Assembly: GCA_959606905.1 (NCBI GenBank)
Contig: CAUHML010000009.1
Span: 29,597 to 93,596, forward strand
DNA: 64,000 bases
Direction of reading: 5' to 3'
From: an uncultured Bacteroides sp.
GTDB taxonomy: Bacteria; Bacteroidota; Bacteroidia; Bacteroidales; Bacteroidaceae
Shown: in pieces, positions 48,828 to 61,330 of the stretch
How the letters are laid out: each line of letters starts with the position of its first letter
Position numbering within the stretch: the stretch's first letter is position 1
The notes under the pieces: model-generated
Databases searched by the model: none
What the model was told of the DNA's origin: nothing
What the model saw: only the letters and a program-made list of their open reading frames with translations
Translations under genes and position numbers: made by a program

Positions 48828-50672
48828 ATGAAAAGAATTAAATATTATATTTTATTATTGGCGTCAGTTGGCTGTTTCTCAGCCTGTACCTCTTGGTTGG
48901 ATGAAGATCCGGTCTATTCTCAGAATAATGCAGTTGTTTTTTCATCAAGGAGTAATGCCGAATTGGCTCTGCTGGGATGTTATGGATATATGACGACAAC
49001 AGGGGCGTATGGACAAATGTGGCAGGAACTGCCTATCATAGCTTCCGGATTTGCTTTCGGACAGCGTACTGCTTCTACGGCAATTTCATTGGAGGCTGTA
49101 CCTAGTGATGACTTGATTCCTATAGCCTGGAATGGGATGTATAAAGTGGTGACTGAAGTAAATGCTTTTCTGGAAAGTCTGGACAAAAGCAGTTTGAGCG
49201 ATACAGATAAGGTACAAATGGGAGGGGAGGCTAAATTCTTGAGAGGATTAGCTTATTATAATTTGGTTTCTTTGTTTGGTGATGTGCCATTAAAAACGGC
49301 TGCCTCTTCATCGGATGGTATTTCTGTACCTCGTTCTCCTCAAGCTGAGGTTCTGGCTTTGGTAGTTCAGGATATGAAAGATGCTATGGCTATTGATAGT
49401 AAGATTGTAGACGGACGTGCGAATTCATGGGCTGCAAAAGCTTTTTTAGGTAAGGTTTATTATAAAATGGCGTGTCTGGGTATTGACGAAACTGCAAATT
49501 GGACGAATGCCAAGAATATGTTTGACGATGTTTATGAAGCTCATATTTTCGATCTTGAACCTAAATTCGGAGATTTGTTTGGTGATTATGTGACCGGATC
49601 AAAGGAGGCTATTTTTCAGTTGAATTTTACAACTTCTTCTACCGTTTGCTTTAATCGTGCAAGTAATCGTTTTGCTCCTCCGCAGGCTACTACGGGAATT
49701 TCTTGGGGAACTTATAAAGCGTCTAAAGCTGCTTATGATTTACATGAAGGTACTTATCCGGGAGATCCTCGAATTAATGAGACATTTTTGACTCGCTGGA
49801 GAAACCGTAGCGGTAACAACCAGGCTAATCCAAAGCCGACTGTGGGAGATGTACTTTCACCTAATGACTCTACTTACTTGTATCCTTATTTTGCATATGT
49901 AAATGGTGATATTGACGAGTATGTGATGAAGAATGGTGTTGCTACCAAAGAAAAAAAGAAATATGTAGGAAAGTTGCCTTATAAAGCATTCATTGATCCC
50001 AAGAACCCTACTATTGAGACTATTGAAAATTATGCTTCAACGCATGGCGTTACATTGGAAAATGTAGCTATCACCAAATGTTTAAAAGAAGTTTTTGTAA
50101 AAACCGGATCTCAAAATGCTTGGCCATGTTTTCAGAAGTTATATGATCAGAATCAGGTAGGTACAGCGAGCCATAAAAACTTAATGGTTTACCGTTATGC
50201 TGAAATGTTATTGTTGATGGCAGATGTGTACAATGAATTGGGGGACACTCCTAAAGCCATATCATTAGCAAAAGAAGTTCTAAATCGTGCACGTAATTCG
50301 GGTATGAAAGTTTCTGCTCAGCCGGCTGACTGGCCGACATCCTTGAATCAGGAAGAAGTAAGACAGAAATTGTTTTTTGAGCGTATCATAGAACTTTGCG
50401 GTGAGCCCGGAATGTATGAAATGCCTCGTATTCGTGGGACAAAGTATTTTAAGATGGCTTTGGAGTTACATAATAATCATGAAATAACGATAGCATCTGA
50501 CGCATTGTATCCTGCTAGTTCTAATGCTTGGTTAGATCGTATTTATAATGGTACAAGAGGATTGACGGATGAATTTTTGAAAAAGAATTTGTTATTGCCA
50601 ATTCCTAGTAGCGAGATTGACGCCAATCCGGCCCTTACTACTTCAGACAATAATTTTGGCTATACGAATTAA
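48828..50672 (+). CDS. susD: SusD-like surface glycan-binding lipoprotein
   Basis: A 614-residue SusD/RagB-family lipoprotein with lipobox FSAC (C20). The tetratricopeptide-like helical core is visible (MGGEAKFLRGLAYYNLVSLFGDVPL near 130-155; MVYRYAEMLLLMADVYNELGDTPKA). The C-terminal end carries the family motif QEEVRQKLFFERIIELCGE and SNAWLDRI. It closes over the SusC barrel and selects the glycan. A strong hairpin after the stop separates it from the sulfatase gene. Confidence 0.95.
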   Translation: MKRIKYYILLLASVGCFSACTSWLDEDPVYSQNNAVVFSSRSNAELALLGCYGYMTTTGAYGQMWQELPIIASGFAFGQRTASTAISLEAVPSDDLIPIAWNGMYKVVTEVNAFLESLDKSSLSDTDKVQMGGEAKFLRGLAYYNLVSLFGDVPLKTAASSSDGISVPRSPQAEVLALVVQDMKDAMAIDSKIVDGRANSWAAKAFLGKVYYKMACLGIDETANWTNAKNMFDDVYEAHIFDLEPKFGDLFGDYVTGSKEAIFQLNFTTSSTVCFNRASNRFAPPQATTGISWGTYKASKAAYDLHEGTYPGDPRINETFLTRWRNRSGNNQANPKPTVGDVLSPNDSTYLYPYFAYVNGDIDEYVMKNGVATKEKKKYVGKLPYKAFIDPKNPTIETIENYASTHGVTLENVAITKCLKEVFVKTGSQNAWPCFQKLYDQNQVGTASHKNLMVYRYAEMLLLMADVYNELGDTPKAISLAKEVLNRARNSGMKVSAQPADWPTSLNQEEVRQKLFFERIIELCGEPGMYEMPRIRGTKYFKMALELHNNHEITIASDALYPASSNAWLDRIYNGTRGLTDEFLKKNLLLPIPSSEIDANPALTTSDNNFGYTN

Positions 50673-50704
50673 GTAGAAGCTTAAACCCCTTAAATGACCT
50701 GATA

Positions 50705-50746
50705 AATTTCCGGATGCGGGGATATTTGTCCTGGCATCCGGAATTT
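50705..50746 (+). promoter_or_regulatory. Intercistronic hairpin after susD
   Basis: TTCCGGATGC (50708-50717) pairs perfectly with GCATCCGGAA (50734-50743) around a 16-nt loop, with an AT-rich flank but no clean T-run. It is placed like the hairpin after the first susD and could raise SusCD output relative to the enzymes. Confidence 0.6.
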
Positions 50747-50824
50747 AGGGTTATAATCAGTCCTTTTGAACATTTATGGAAATAAAATGGCGATAAATGG
50801 AAGTCGATTATTAATCAAAAAACT

Positions 50825-50832
50825 TATTTTTG
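50825..50832 (+). promoter_or_regulatory. Candidate promoter -7 element TATTTTTG before the sulfatase
   Basis: Matches TAnnTTTG 38 bp before the sulfatase start, after the hairpin. It suggests the enzyme genes may have a separate transcript. Confidence 0.4.
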
Positions 50833-50869
50833 CCGATGATGAATTCTTCGTTTACTTAATTTATTATAT

Positions 50870-52453
50870 ATGAAAAATCTACAATCCGGACTATTTTACT
50901 CTTTGACTGGCGTTACCGCCGTAACTTCCCTTGTTTCTTGTTCAATCAAACAAAAGCCTGCGGAGCAGAAACCACTGAATATCGTCTATATAATGACAGA
51001 CGATCACACGGCACAAATGATGAGCTGTTACGACACACGCTACATGGAAACACCGAATCTTGACCGCATTGCTGCCGACGGTGTACGTTTTACCCAAAGC
51101 TTTGTTGCCAATTCTTTAAGTGGTCCCAGTCGCGCCTGTATGATAACAGGAAAGCATAGTTGCGCCAATAAATTCTATGATAATACCACTTGCGTATTTG
51201 ACAGTTCGCAACAGACTTTCCCGAAGCTGTTGCAGAGAATCGGCTATCAGACAGCATTGGTGGGTAAATGGCATCTTGAAAGCCTGCCCTCCGGCTTTGA
51301 TTACTGGCAGATAGTCCCTGGACAAGGTGACTACTACAATCCGGATTTCATTACGCAAAATAATGACACTATTCAAAAACATGGATATCTTACGAACCTT
51401 ATTACTGATGATGCTATCGACTGGATAGAGAATAAACGCAACCCGGAGAAGCCTTTCTGTCTTTTGATACATCACAAGGCAATTCACCGTAACTGGCTGG
51501 CAGATACTTGTAATTTGGCTTTGTATGAAGATAAAACCTTCCCGTTACCGGATAACTTCTTTGACGATTACGAAGGTCGTCCCGCTGCCGCTGCACAAGA
51601 AATGAGCATTGTAAAGGATATGGACATGATTTATGACCTCAAAATGCTCCGTCCTGATAAAAAATCCCGTTTGAAATCCTTGTATGAGAAATATATCGGT
51701 CGTATGGATGAAGCGCAACGTGCCGCATGGGACAGGTTTTACACTCCGATTATAGATGATTTCTATAAACAGAATCTTCAGGGTAAGGAACTTGCCAATT
51801 GGAAATTCCAGCGTTATATGCGTGATTACATGAAGACTGTAAAATCACTGGATGACAATGTTGGTCGCGTACTCGATTACTTGAAAGAGAAAGGTTTACT
51901 GGATAACACACTTGTAGTCTACACTTCCGATCAGGGATTCTATATGGGCGAACACGGTTGGTTTGACAAACGTTTCATGTACGAAGAATCTATGCGTACA
52001 CCGCTTGTCATGCGTCTGCCGAAAGGATTCGACCGCAGAGGTGACATCACCGAAATGGTTCAAAACATTGACTATGCACCTACTTTCCTCGAACTGGCGG
52101 GAGCAGAGATACCTTCCGATATTCAAGGTGTATCTCTTGTGCCTTTGTTGAAAGGTGAACATCCGAAAGACTGGCGGAAAGCTCTTTACTATCATTTCTA
52201 TGAATATCCTGCTGAACACATGGTGAAACGTCATTACGGTGTACGCACAGACCGCTATAAACTGATTCATTTCTATAATGATATCAACTGGTGGGAACTA
52301 TATGACCTGCAAGCAGATCCGTCGGAAATGCACAATCTCTACGGACAACCAGAATACGAATCGGTGGTGAAGGAGTTGAAAGAAGAAATGCTGAAACTTC
52401 AGGAGCAATACAATGATCCTGTCCGTTTCTCCCCGGAACGTGACAAGGAATAA
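50870..52453 (+). CDS. Sulfatase, Ser-type (S1 family), lipoprotein
   Basis: A 527-residue sulfatase that hydrolyses sulfate esters on carbohydrate. The motif SGPSR places the formylglycine precursor at Ser84, so it needs an anaerobic sulfatase-maturating radical SAM enzyme encoded elsewhere. Metal-binding TDDH (D44-D45) and the C-terminal DQGFYMGEHGWFDKR motif are present. The lipobox LVSC gives lipidation at C24. Overall pattern and neighbours (GH20, GH2) suggest an N-acetylglucosamine-6-sulfatase (S1_11-like), acting before the hexosaminidase; this specificity is inference. It ends 18 bp before the GH20 gene. Confidence 0.9.
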   Translation: MKNLQSGLFYSLTGVTAVTSLVSCSIKQKPAEQKPLNIVYIMTDDHTAQMMSCYDTRYMETPNLDRIAADGVRFTQSFVANSLSGPSRACMITGKHSCANKFYDNTTCVFDSSQQTFPKLLQRIGYQTALVGKWHLESLPSGFDYWQIVPGQGDYYNPDFITQNNDTIQKHGYLTNLITDDAIDWIENKRNPEKPFCLLIHHKAIHRNWLADTCNLALYEDKTFPLPDNFFDDYEGRPAAAAQEMSIVKDMDMIYDLKMLRPDKKSRLKSLYEKYIGRMDEAQRAAWDRFYTPIIDDFYKQNLQGKELANWKFQRYMRDYMKTVKSLDDNVGRVLDYLKEKGLLDNTLVVYTSDQGFYMGEHGWFDKRFMYEESMRTPLVMRLPKGFDRRGDITEMVQNIDYAPTFLELAGAEIPSDIQGVSLVPLLKGEHPKDWRKALYYHFYEYPAEHMVKRHYGVRTDRYKLIHFYNDINWWELYDLQADPSEMHNLYGQPEYESVVKELKEEMLKLQEQYNDPVRFSPERDKE

Positions 52454-52471
52454 ATCCAATGTACATACATC

Positions 52472-54796
52472 ATGAAAAAATATATCTTAATCATTCTCAT
52501 TCTGCTTTCGCCATTGCCGGTGTTTTTGCAGGCTGATAACTTAACATCCCCTTTTAATTCAATAGTTCCACGCCCGGCACAAATTACGCCGGGTAGTGGT
52601 AGCTTTATCTTTTCTGCAAAAACTACATTTGCAGTAGAAAATCAGGAACAGGCCACAATTGCTCACAACTTTATCGATTTGTTTGTCCATGCTGCTGGGA
52701 TAACCCCCATGTTAAATGTCGGGAGCAAGGAGGGGCAAGTCATTTTCGTGACAGATTCTTCTTTAAAAACTGAAGCATATCTGTTAAAGGTTACGCCGGA
52801 ACAGATACTTATTAAAGCTTCGGATACAAAGGGCTTCTTTTATGCATTACAATCTATCCGCCAACTTCTGCCTGCTGCCATAGAATCGGGACAACCGGTA
52901 AAGAATGTCGTGTGGAGTGTTCCGGCAGTGACAATTCAGGATGAACCTCGTTTTGGTTTCCGGGGATTACTGTTGGATCCGGTACGTTGTTTTATTCCTA
53001 AAGAAAATGTACTGCGGATTATCGACTGTATGGCGATGCTGAAAATCAATAAACTTCATTTTCATCTGACAGATGATAACGGTTGGCGGATTGAAATCAA
53101 GAAATATCCTCGTTTAACGGAAGTCGGTGCATGGAGGGTAGACCGTACGGATGTGCCTTTCCACTCACGCCGTAACCCGAAACGGGGAGAACCAACGCCG
53201 ATAGGCGGTTTCTACACACAGGAAGATATCAGGGAAATAGTGGCTTATGCCGCTGACAGGCAGATTGAAGTTATTCCCGAGATAGATGTACCGGCACATA
53301 GTAATGCGGCGCTTGCTGCATATCCTCAACTTGCCTGTCCGGTCGTGAAAGACTTTATCGGTGTACTTCCCGGATTGGGAGGACGGAACTCAGAGATTAT
53401 TTATTGTGCGGGAAACGATAGTGTATTTACCTTTCTGCAAGATATTTTCGATGAAATTCTGACACTTTTCCCTTCCCGCTATATTCATGTTGGGGGAGAT
53501 GAGGCACGAAAGACGAACTGGGAAAAATGCCCGCTTTGTCAGAAGCGGATGAAAAAGCAGCATTTGACTAATGAAGAAGATTTACAGGGCTACTTTATGA
53601 AGCGTATCAGTGATTATCTGCGTAAAAAAGGACGTGAAGTGATTGGTTGGGACGAGTTGACAAACAGTTCTTTTCTTCCCGAAGAGTCTATTATACTTGG
53701 TTGGCAGGGAATGGGAACGGCTGCCCTGAAAGCTGCCGAAAAGGGACATCGATTTATTATGACTCCGGCACGCATCATGTATCTGATCCGTTATCAGGGA
53801 CCTCAATGGTTTGAACCGGTAACATATTTCGGAAACAATACACTGAAAGATGTTTTTGACTACGAGCCTGTGCAGAAGGATTGGAAACCGGAATATGAAT
53901 CTTTATTAATGGGCATACAAGCTTGTATGTGGACAGAATTTTGTAATAAGCCGGAAGACGTGGATTATCTCTTGTTTCCTCGTCTGGCTGCTCTGGCAGA
54001 AGTAGCATGGACGCCCACGGGCACAAAAGATTGGTCCGGTTTCTTGAAACGGATGGATATATATAATGCACATTTGGCAGAAAAAGGGATTGTTTATGCC
54101 CGTTCGATGTATAATATCCAGCAAACAGTGACGCCGGTAAACGGACATCTGGAGGTGAATTTGGAATGTCTCCGTCCGGATGTGGAAATTCGCTATACGC
54201 TGAATGGCAGTAATCCGGCGATGTCCTCACATCGTTATGACGGACCTATCCGTGTGACAAAAACGCAAATGGTGAAAGCCGCCACCTTTATGGACGGCAA
54301 GCAAATGGGAGAAATCCTGGACTTGCAGCTTACATGGAACAAAGCCACGGCAAAACCATTGCTTGGTAATAAGAAAAATGAAATGTTATTAGTCAACGGA
54401 TTGCGGGGAAGCCTGAAATATACTGATTTCGAATGGTGTAACTGGAGCCGGAATGATTCAATTTCTTTCACCATAGATTTGCTTGGTAAGGAAAAATTGA
54501 ATAAATTTGCCATTGGTTGCATTACGAATTATGGAATGGGAGTGCATAAACCGAAAATGATTCGTGTGGAAGTTTCCGATGATAACCGGACATACTGTGC
54601 CATAGGGGAGTTGAACTTTTCTTTGGAAGAAATTTATAAGGAAGGAACTTTTAGAAATGATTACTCGCTGGATATGGGTGGCGTATCTGCCCGTTATGTA
54701 CGTGTGACGGCGAAAGGAGCAGGGATATGCCCTAAAGATCATGTCCGTCCCGATCAGGAAGCAAGAATCTATTTTGATGAAGTAATGATAGAATAA
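52472..54796 (+). CDS. Beta-N-acetylhexosaminidase, GH20, with C-terminal beta domains
   Basis: A 774-residue secreted enzyme, signal peptide about 1-21. The GH20b domain spans about 30-150 and the catalytic barrel 160-525, with HFHLTDDNGWRIEIKKYPRL, PEIDVPAHSNAALAAYPQ and HVGGDEARKTNW (catalytic D343-E344). A chitobiase-like C-terminal domain (about 545-620, VEIRYTLNGSNPAMSSHRYDG) and an F5/8C-like domain (about 640-770) follow. It is longer than the two island GH20 enzymes and typical of host-glycan loci. It should remove terminal beta-GlcNAc after desulfation. Downstream GH2 starts 26 bp later. Confidence 0.94.
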   Translation: MKKYILIILILLSPLPVFLQADNLTSPFNSIVPRPAQITPGSGSFIFSAKTTFAVENQEQATIAHNFIDLFVHAAGITPMLNVGSKEGQVIFVTDSSLKTEAYLLKVTPEQILIKASDTKGFFYALQSIRQLLPAAIESGQPVKNVVWSVPAVTIQDEPRFGFRGLLLDPVRCFIPKENVLRIIDCMAMLKINKLHFHLTDDNGWRIEIKKYPRLTEVGAWRVDRTDVPFHSRRNPKRGEPTPIGGFYTQEDIREIVAYAADRQIEVIPEIDVPAHSNAALAAYPQLACPVVKDFIGVLPGLGGRNSEIIYCAGNDSVFTFLQDIFDEILTLFPSRYIHVGGDEARKTNWEKCPLCQKRMKKQHLTNEEDLQGYFMKRISDYLRKKGREVIGWDELTNSSFLPEESIILGWQGMGTAALKAAEKGHRFIMTPARIMYLIRYQGPQWFEPVTYFGNNTLKDVFDYEPVQKDWKPEYESLLMGIQACMWTEFCNKPEDVDYLLFPRLAALAEVAWTPTGTKDWSGFLKRMDIYNAHLAEKGIVYARSMYNIQQTVTPVNGHLEVNLECLRPDVEIRYTLNGSNPAMSSHRYDGPIRVTKTQMVKAATFMDGKQMGEILDLQLTWNKATAKPLLGNKKNEMLLVNGLRGSLKYTDFEWCNWSRNDSISFTIDLLGKEKLNKFAIGCITNYGMGVHKPKMIRVEVSDDNRTYCAIGELNFSLEEIYKEGTFRNDYSLDMGGVSARYVRVTAKGAGICPKDHVRPDQEARIYFDEVMIE

Positions 54797-54804
54797 GAGT
54801 CTAG

Positions 54805-57897
<3,093 letters not shown>

Positions 57898-58008
57898 GTG
57901 TTGAACCAATAGGTTATTAGATTATATATAATAGGTGTGGATTTTACTGGCTTTTCTGAATATTGTCAGAAATGTTCTATGAAAGTAGTGAAATTCACAC
58001 CTTTATGT

Positions 58009-58016
58009 TATCTTTG
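58009..58016 (+). promoter_or_regulatory. Candidate promoter -7 element TATCTTTG before GH29
   Basis: Matches TAnnTTTG 30 bp before the fucosidase start, inside the 148-bp gap after GH2. The fucosidase may therefore be made independently of the PUL. Confidence 0.45.
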
Positions 58017-58045
58017 CGCTATCAGTATTAATTAAATTTTATATC

Positions 58046-59863
58046 ATGAACAAACTACTGACCGCAGTATTATTATCCTCTGTCATAACATTGAGTGTTC
58101 AGGCACAAAAGGCAGAAGAATATTATGTGAAGCACGTTGAATTTCCCCCGAACGCGACTCTTGAACAGAAAGTAGATATGGCGGCGCGCCTGATACCTAC
58201 TCCCCAACAGTTATCTTGGCAACAAATGGAACTGACCGCTTTTCTCCATTTCGGTATCAACACTTTTACCGGACGCGAATGGGGAGACGGAAAAGAAGAT
58301 CCTGCACTTTTCAACCCTTCGGAACTGGATGCCGAACAATGGGTGCGCAGCCTTAAAGATGCCGGATTTAAAATGGTGCTTCTGACAGCGAAACACCACG
58401 ATGGATTTTGCCTTTGGCCTACGGCCACCACCAAACATTCCGTAGCCTCTTCTCCTTGGAAGAACGGACAAGGAGACGTTGTGAAAGAACTCCGGAAAGC
58501 CTGTGATAAATATGGAATGAAGTTCGGAGTCTATCTCTCTCCGTGGGACAGAAACGCGGAATGTTATGGAGATTCTCCCCGATATAATGAGTTTTTTATC
58601 CGCCAGTTGACGGAACTGCTGACCAATTACGGTGAAGTGCACGAAGTCTGGTTCGACGGTGCGAATGGAGAAGGACCGAACGGAAAGAAACAAGTATATG
58701 ACTGGGACGCTTTCTATAAAACGATTCAACGCCTGCAACCCAAAGCTGTTATGGCAATTATGGGCGATGATGTGCGTTGGGTAGGAAATGAGAAAGGACT
58801 GGGACGTGAAACAGAATGGAATGCCACTGTGCTCACTCCGGGAATTTATGCCCGTTCGGCGGAAAACAACAAACGCCTGGGTGTCTTTAGTAAAGCGGCG
58901 GACTTAGGAAGCCGTAAGATGTTGGAGAAGGCCACGGAACTGTTCTGGTATCCGTCGGAAGTGGATGTGTCTATCCGTCCGGGGTGGTTCTATCATGAGG
59001 CGGAAGATAGCAAAGTAAAGTCTTTGAAACATCTGTCGGATATCTATTTCCGGTCGGTAGGCTATAATTCCGTGCTCTTGTTGAATATTCCTCCCGATCG
59101 TAAAGGCTTGATAAGTGAGGCGGATGTGAATCGTCTGAAAGAATTTGCTGCTTACCGCCAACAGATATTTGCTGACAACCGGGTGAAAAAAGGAAGAAAC
59201 TACTGGAATGCCACTTCGGGTAGTGAAGCTGTTTATTCCTTGAAGCCGAAGTCGGAAATCAATGTTGTAATGCTTCAGGAAGATATAACGAAAGGGCAGA
59301 GGGTAGAGGCTTTTACCGTTGAGGCTCTGACGGATAACGGTTGGAAAGAAGTTGGTAAAGGCACGACAATCGGATATAAGCGTATGCTGCGTTTTCCGGC
59401 GGTAAAAGCCGGCAGGCTGCGGGTGAAGATTGATGAATGTCGTCTGACTGCTCACATTAATCAAGTGGCTGCTTATTATGCGCCTCCTTTACAGGCAACC
59501 GTTCAGGGTGAAGATTGGAACAACCTGCCCCGTACCGGTTGGAAACAGGTCGCTGCTTCGCCGTTGACGATAGACTTGGGCAAGTCGGTGACATTGACCA
59601 GTTTTACCTATGCTCCATTGAAAGCGGAAGCGAAACCTACAATGGCTTTCCGTTATAAATTCTTTGTGAGTGCGGACGGCAAGAACTGGAAGGAAGTTCC
59701 TACCAACGGTGAGTTCAGTAATATTATGCATAACCCGTTGCCGCAGACCGTTGCTTTCGGTCAGAAAGTGCAGGCACGCTATATTAAGTTGGAGGCTACT
59801 ACGCCTACCGCAACAACCGCAAAAGTGGAAATGAATGAAATAGGAGTGAAGATAACCCCCTGA
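58046..59863 (+). CDS. Alpha-L-fucosidase, GH29, with F5/8C domain
   Basis: A 605-residue secreted enzyme that releases alpha-linked fucose with retention. After a signal peptide (1-20) the GH29 barrel (about 40-350) shows FLHFGINTFTGREWGDG, LTAKHHDGFCLWPT and the nucleophile motif VWFDGANGEG (D204). A linker domain and a C-terminal F5/8 type C domain follow (about 470-605; LTSFTYAPLKAE, VQARYIKLEATTPT). It closes the PUL, with its own promoter element and a strong terminator after it. It fits fucosylated host glycans such as blood-group or Lewis-type mucin ends. Confidence 0.93.
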   Translation: MNKLLTAVLLSSVITLSVQAQKAEEYYVKHVEFPPNATLEQKVDMAARLIPTPQQLSWQQMELTAFLHFGINTFTGREWGDGKEDPALFNPSELDAEQWVRSLKDAGFKMVLLTAKHHDGFCLWPTATTKHSVASSPWKNGQGDVVKELRKACDKYGMKFGVYLSPWDRNAECYGDSPRYNEFFIRQLTELLTNYGEVHEVWFDGANGEGPNGKKQVYDWDAFYKTIQRLQPKAVMAIMGDDVRWVGNEKGLGRETEWNATVLTPGIYARSAENNKRLGVFSKAADLGSRKMLEKATELFWYPSEVDVSIRPGWFYHEAEDSKVKSLKHLSDIYFRSVGYNSVLLLNIPPDRKGLISEADVNRLKEFAAYRQQIFADNRVKKGRNYWNATSGSEAVYSLKPKSEINVVMLQEDITKGQRVEAFTVEALTDNGWKEVGKGTTIGYKRMLRFPAVKAGRLRVKIDECRLTAHINQVAAYYAPPLQATVQGEDWNNLPRTGWKQVAASPLTIDLGKSVTLTSFTYAPLKAEAKPTMAFRYKFFVSADGKNWKEVPTNGEFSNIMHNPLPQTVAFGQKVQARYIKLEATTPTATTAKVEMNEIGVKITP

Positions 59864-59908
59864 CGGAGTTGTCATCATTAAAAGATATGCTTAGAGAGTA
59901 GCAGTGAG

Positions 59909-59955
59909 GACTGGCGGTCTTGATTTCTCGTGAATCAGACGCCAGTCTTTTTTTT
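59909..59955 (+). terminator. Rho-independent terminator of the second PUL
   Basis: The stem GACTGGCG / CGCCAGTC, with an inner TTGATT..AATCA pairing, is followed by eight T. Confidence 0.85.
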
Positions 59956-60005
59956 ATTAAACCAAATGAACCTTTTACTGTTATTAATTAAAAAAGACAG
60001 AAGTT

Positions 60006-61181
60006 ATGCTAGTAGTAGATTTAGGAAAGTGGATGAACAAAATCCTGATAGATTGGGGAATAGACCCGAAGGTAGCTGATCGTTTTGATGAAACTATTAT
60101 TGCTTTGCTGATGATAGCGATTGCTATCGGTCTGAATTATCTGTGTCAGGCGATTCTTATAGGAGGAATGAAGCAATACACCCGTCGGAAACCACATCTT
60201 TGGAACACGTTGTTGATGAAGCGTAAGGTGTTTCATAATCTGATTCATACGATTCCGGCTTTTCTGGTTTATGCTTTGCTGCCAATGGCTTTTGTTCGTG
60301 GCAAGGATTTATTGCTTATTTCCCAGAAAGCTTGTGCCGTTTACATCATCTTTTCTTTGTTGTTGGCAGTTAATGGGATTTTGCTGATGATAATGGACAT
60401 CTACGATGGAAAGGAGTCGATGAAGAACCGCCCGATGAAGGGATTCATTCAGGTGTTGCAGGTACTTTTGTTCTTTGTCGGAGGAATTGTAATTATTGCT
60501 ATTATCGTGAATAAGTCTCCGGCCAGCTTGTTTGCCGGATTAGGTGCTTCGGCAGCTATTCTGATGTTGGTGTTCAAGGATTCCATATTGGGTTTTGTAG
60601 CAGGCATTCAGCTGTCTGCCAATGATATGGTTCGTCCCGGAGACTGGATTACGCTTCCTTCCGGCGCAGCTAATGGTACGGTGCAGGAGATTACGTTGAA
60701 TACAGTCAAAATTCAGAACTTCGATAATACGATCTCTACCGTTCCGCCTTATACTCTGGTCAGCAGCCCCTTTCAGAACTGGCGGGGAATGGTGCAATCG
60801 GGAGGACGAAGGGTGATGAAGAATATAACCCTGGACTTGACTACCCTCCAATTCTGTACGCCGGAAATGCTCGACCGTTATCGAAAAGAAATACCTTTAA
60901 TGGCAGATTATCAACCCGAGGCAGGAGTCGTGCCTACCAATTCGCAGGTTTACCGTGTGTATATTGAACGGTATTTGTGTAGTTTGCCTGTGGTGAATCA
61001 GGATTTGGACTTAATTATCAGCCAGAAGGAAGCCACGATGTATGGTGTGCCTATTCAGGTATATTTCTTTTCCCGTAATAAGGTCTGGAAAGAATATGAA
61101 CGTATCCAGTCAGATATCTTCGACCATTTACTGGCAATGGTTCCTAAGTTCGATTTGAAGGTTTATCAGTATTCGGATTGA
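60006..61181 (+). CDS. MscS-family mechanosensitive ion channel
   Basis: A 391-residue inner membrane channel that opens under membrane tension to release solutes after osmotic downshock. Four to five hydrophobic helices occupy about residues 25-185. They end in the pore-lining helix GLGASAAILMLVFKDSILGFVAG, which runs into the MscS beta domain (IQLSANDMVRPGDWITL, NGTVQEITLNTVKIQNFDN). A C-terminal cytoplasmic domain follows. It is longer at both ends than E. coli MscS and closer to the YbdG-like branch. It stands alone after the PUL terminator and converges on the next gene across palindrome array B. Confidence 0.93.
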   Translation: MLVVDLGKWMNKILIDWGIDPKVADRFDETIIALLMIAIAIGLNYLCQAILIGGMKQYTRRKPHLWNTLLMKRKVFHNLIHTIPAFLVYALLPMAFVRGKDLLLISQKACAVYIIFSLLLAVNGILLMIMDIYDGKESMKNRPMKGFIQVLQVLLFFVGGIVIIAIIVNKSPASLFAGLGASAAILMLVFKDSILGFVAGIQLSANDMVRPGDWITLPSGAANGTVQEITLNTVKIQNFDNTISTVPPYTLVSSPFQNWRGMVQSGGRRVMKNITLDLTTLQFCTPEMLDRYRKEIPLMADYQPEAGVVPTNSQVYRVYIERYLCSLPVVNQDLDLIISQKEATMYGVPIQVYFFSRNKVWKEYERIQSDIFDHLLAMVPKFDLKVYQYSD

Positions 61182-61201
61182 ATGATTATATTCTCAAAGT
61201 A

Positions 61202-61285
61202 TTCTCACCATGATGAGAAAAAAATCTCATCATGGTGAGAATTTTTTCTCATTACGATGAGAATTTTTTCTCGCTGTGGTGAGAA
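61202..61285. repeat. Four-unit 22-bp palindrome array (copy B)
   Basis: Four units start at 61202, 61224, 61246 and 61268, exactly 22 bp apart as in copy A. Unit 1 (ttctcaccatgatgagaa) and unit 2 are reverse complements apart from one end base, giving a long stem with a poly-A loop. The bases differing from copy A change on both arms, so pairing is kept. In both copies the fourth unit has CTCG in place of CTCA and is followed by TAATCC. It lies between convergent genes. Confidence 0.85.
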
Positions 61286-61330
61286 TAATCCCTTGTCTGA
61301 GGTATGCTGGGATGAGGTTTATGGTCTTAA

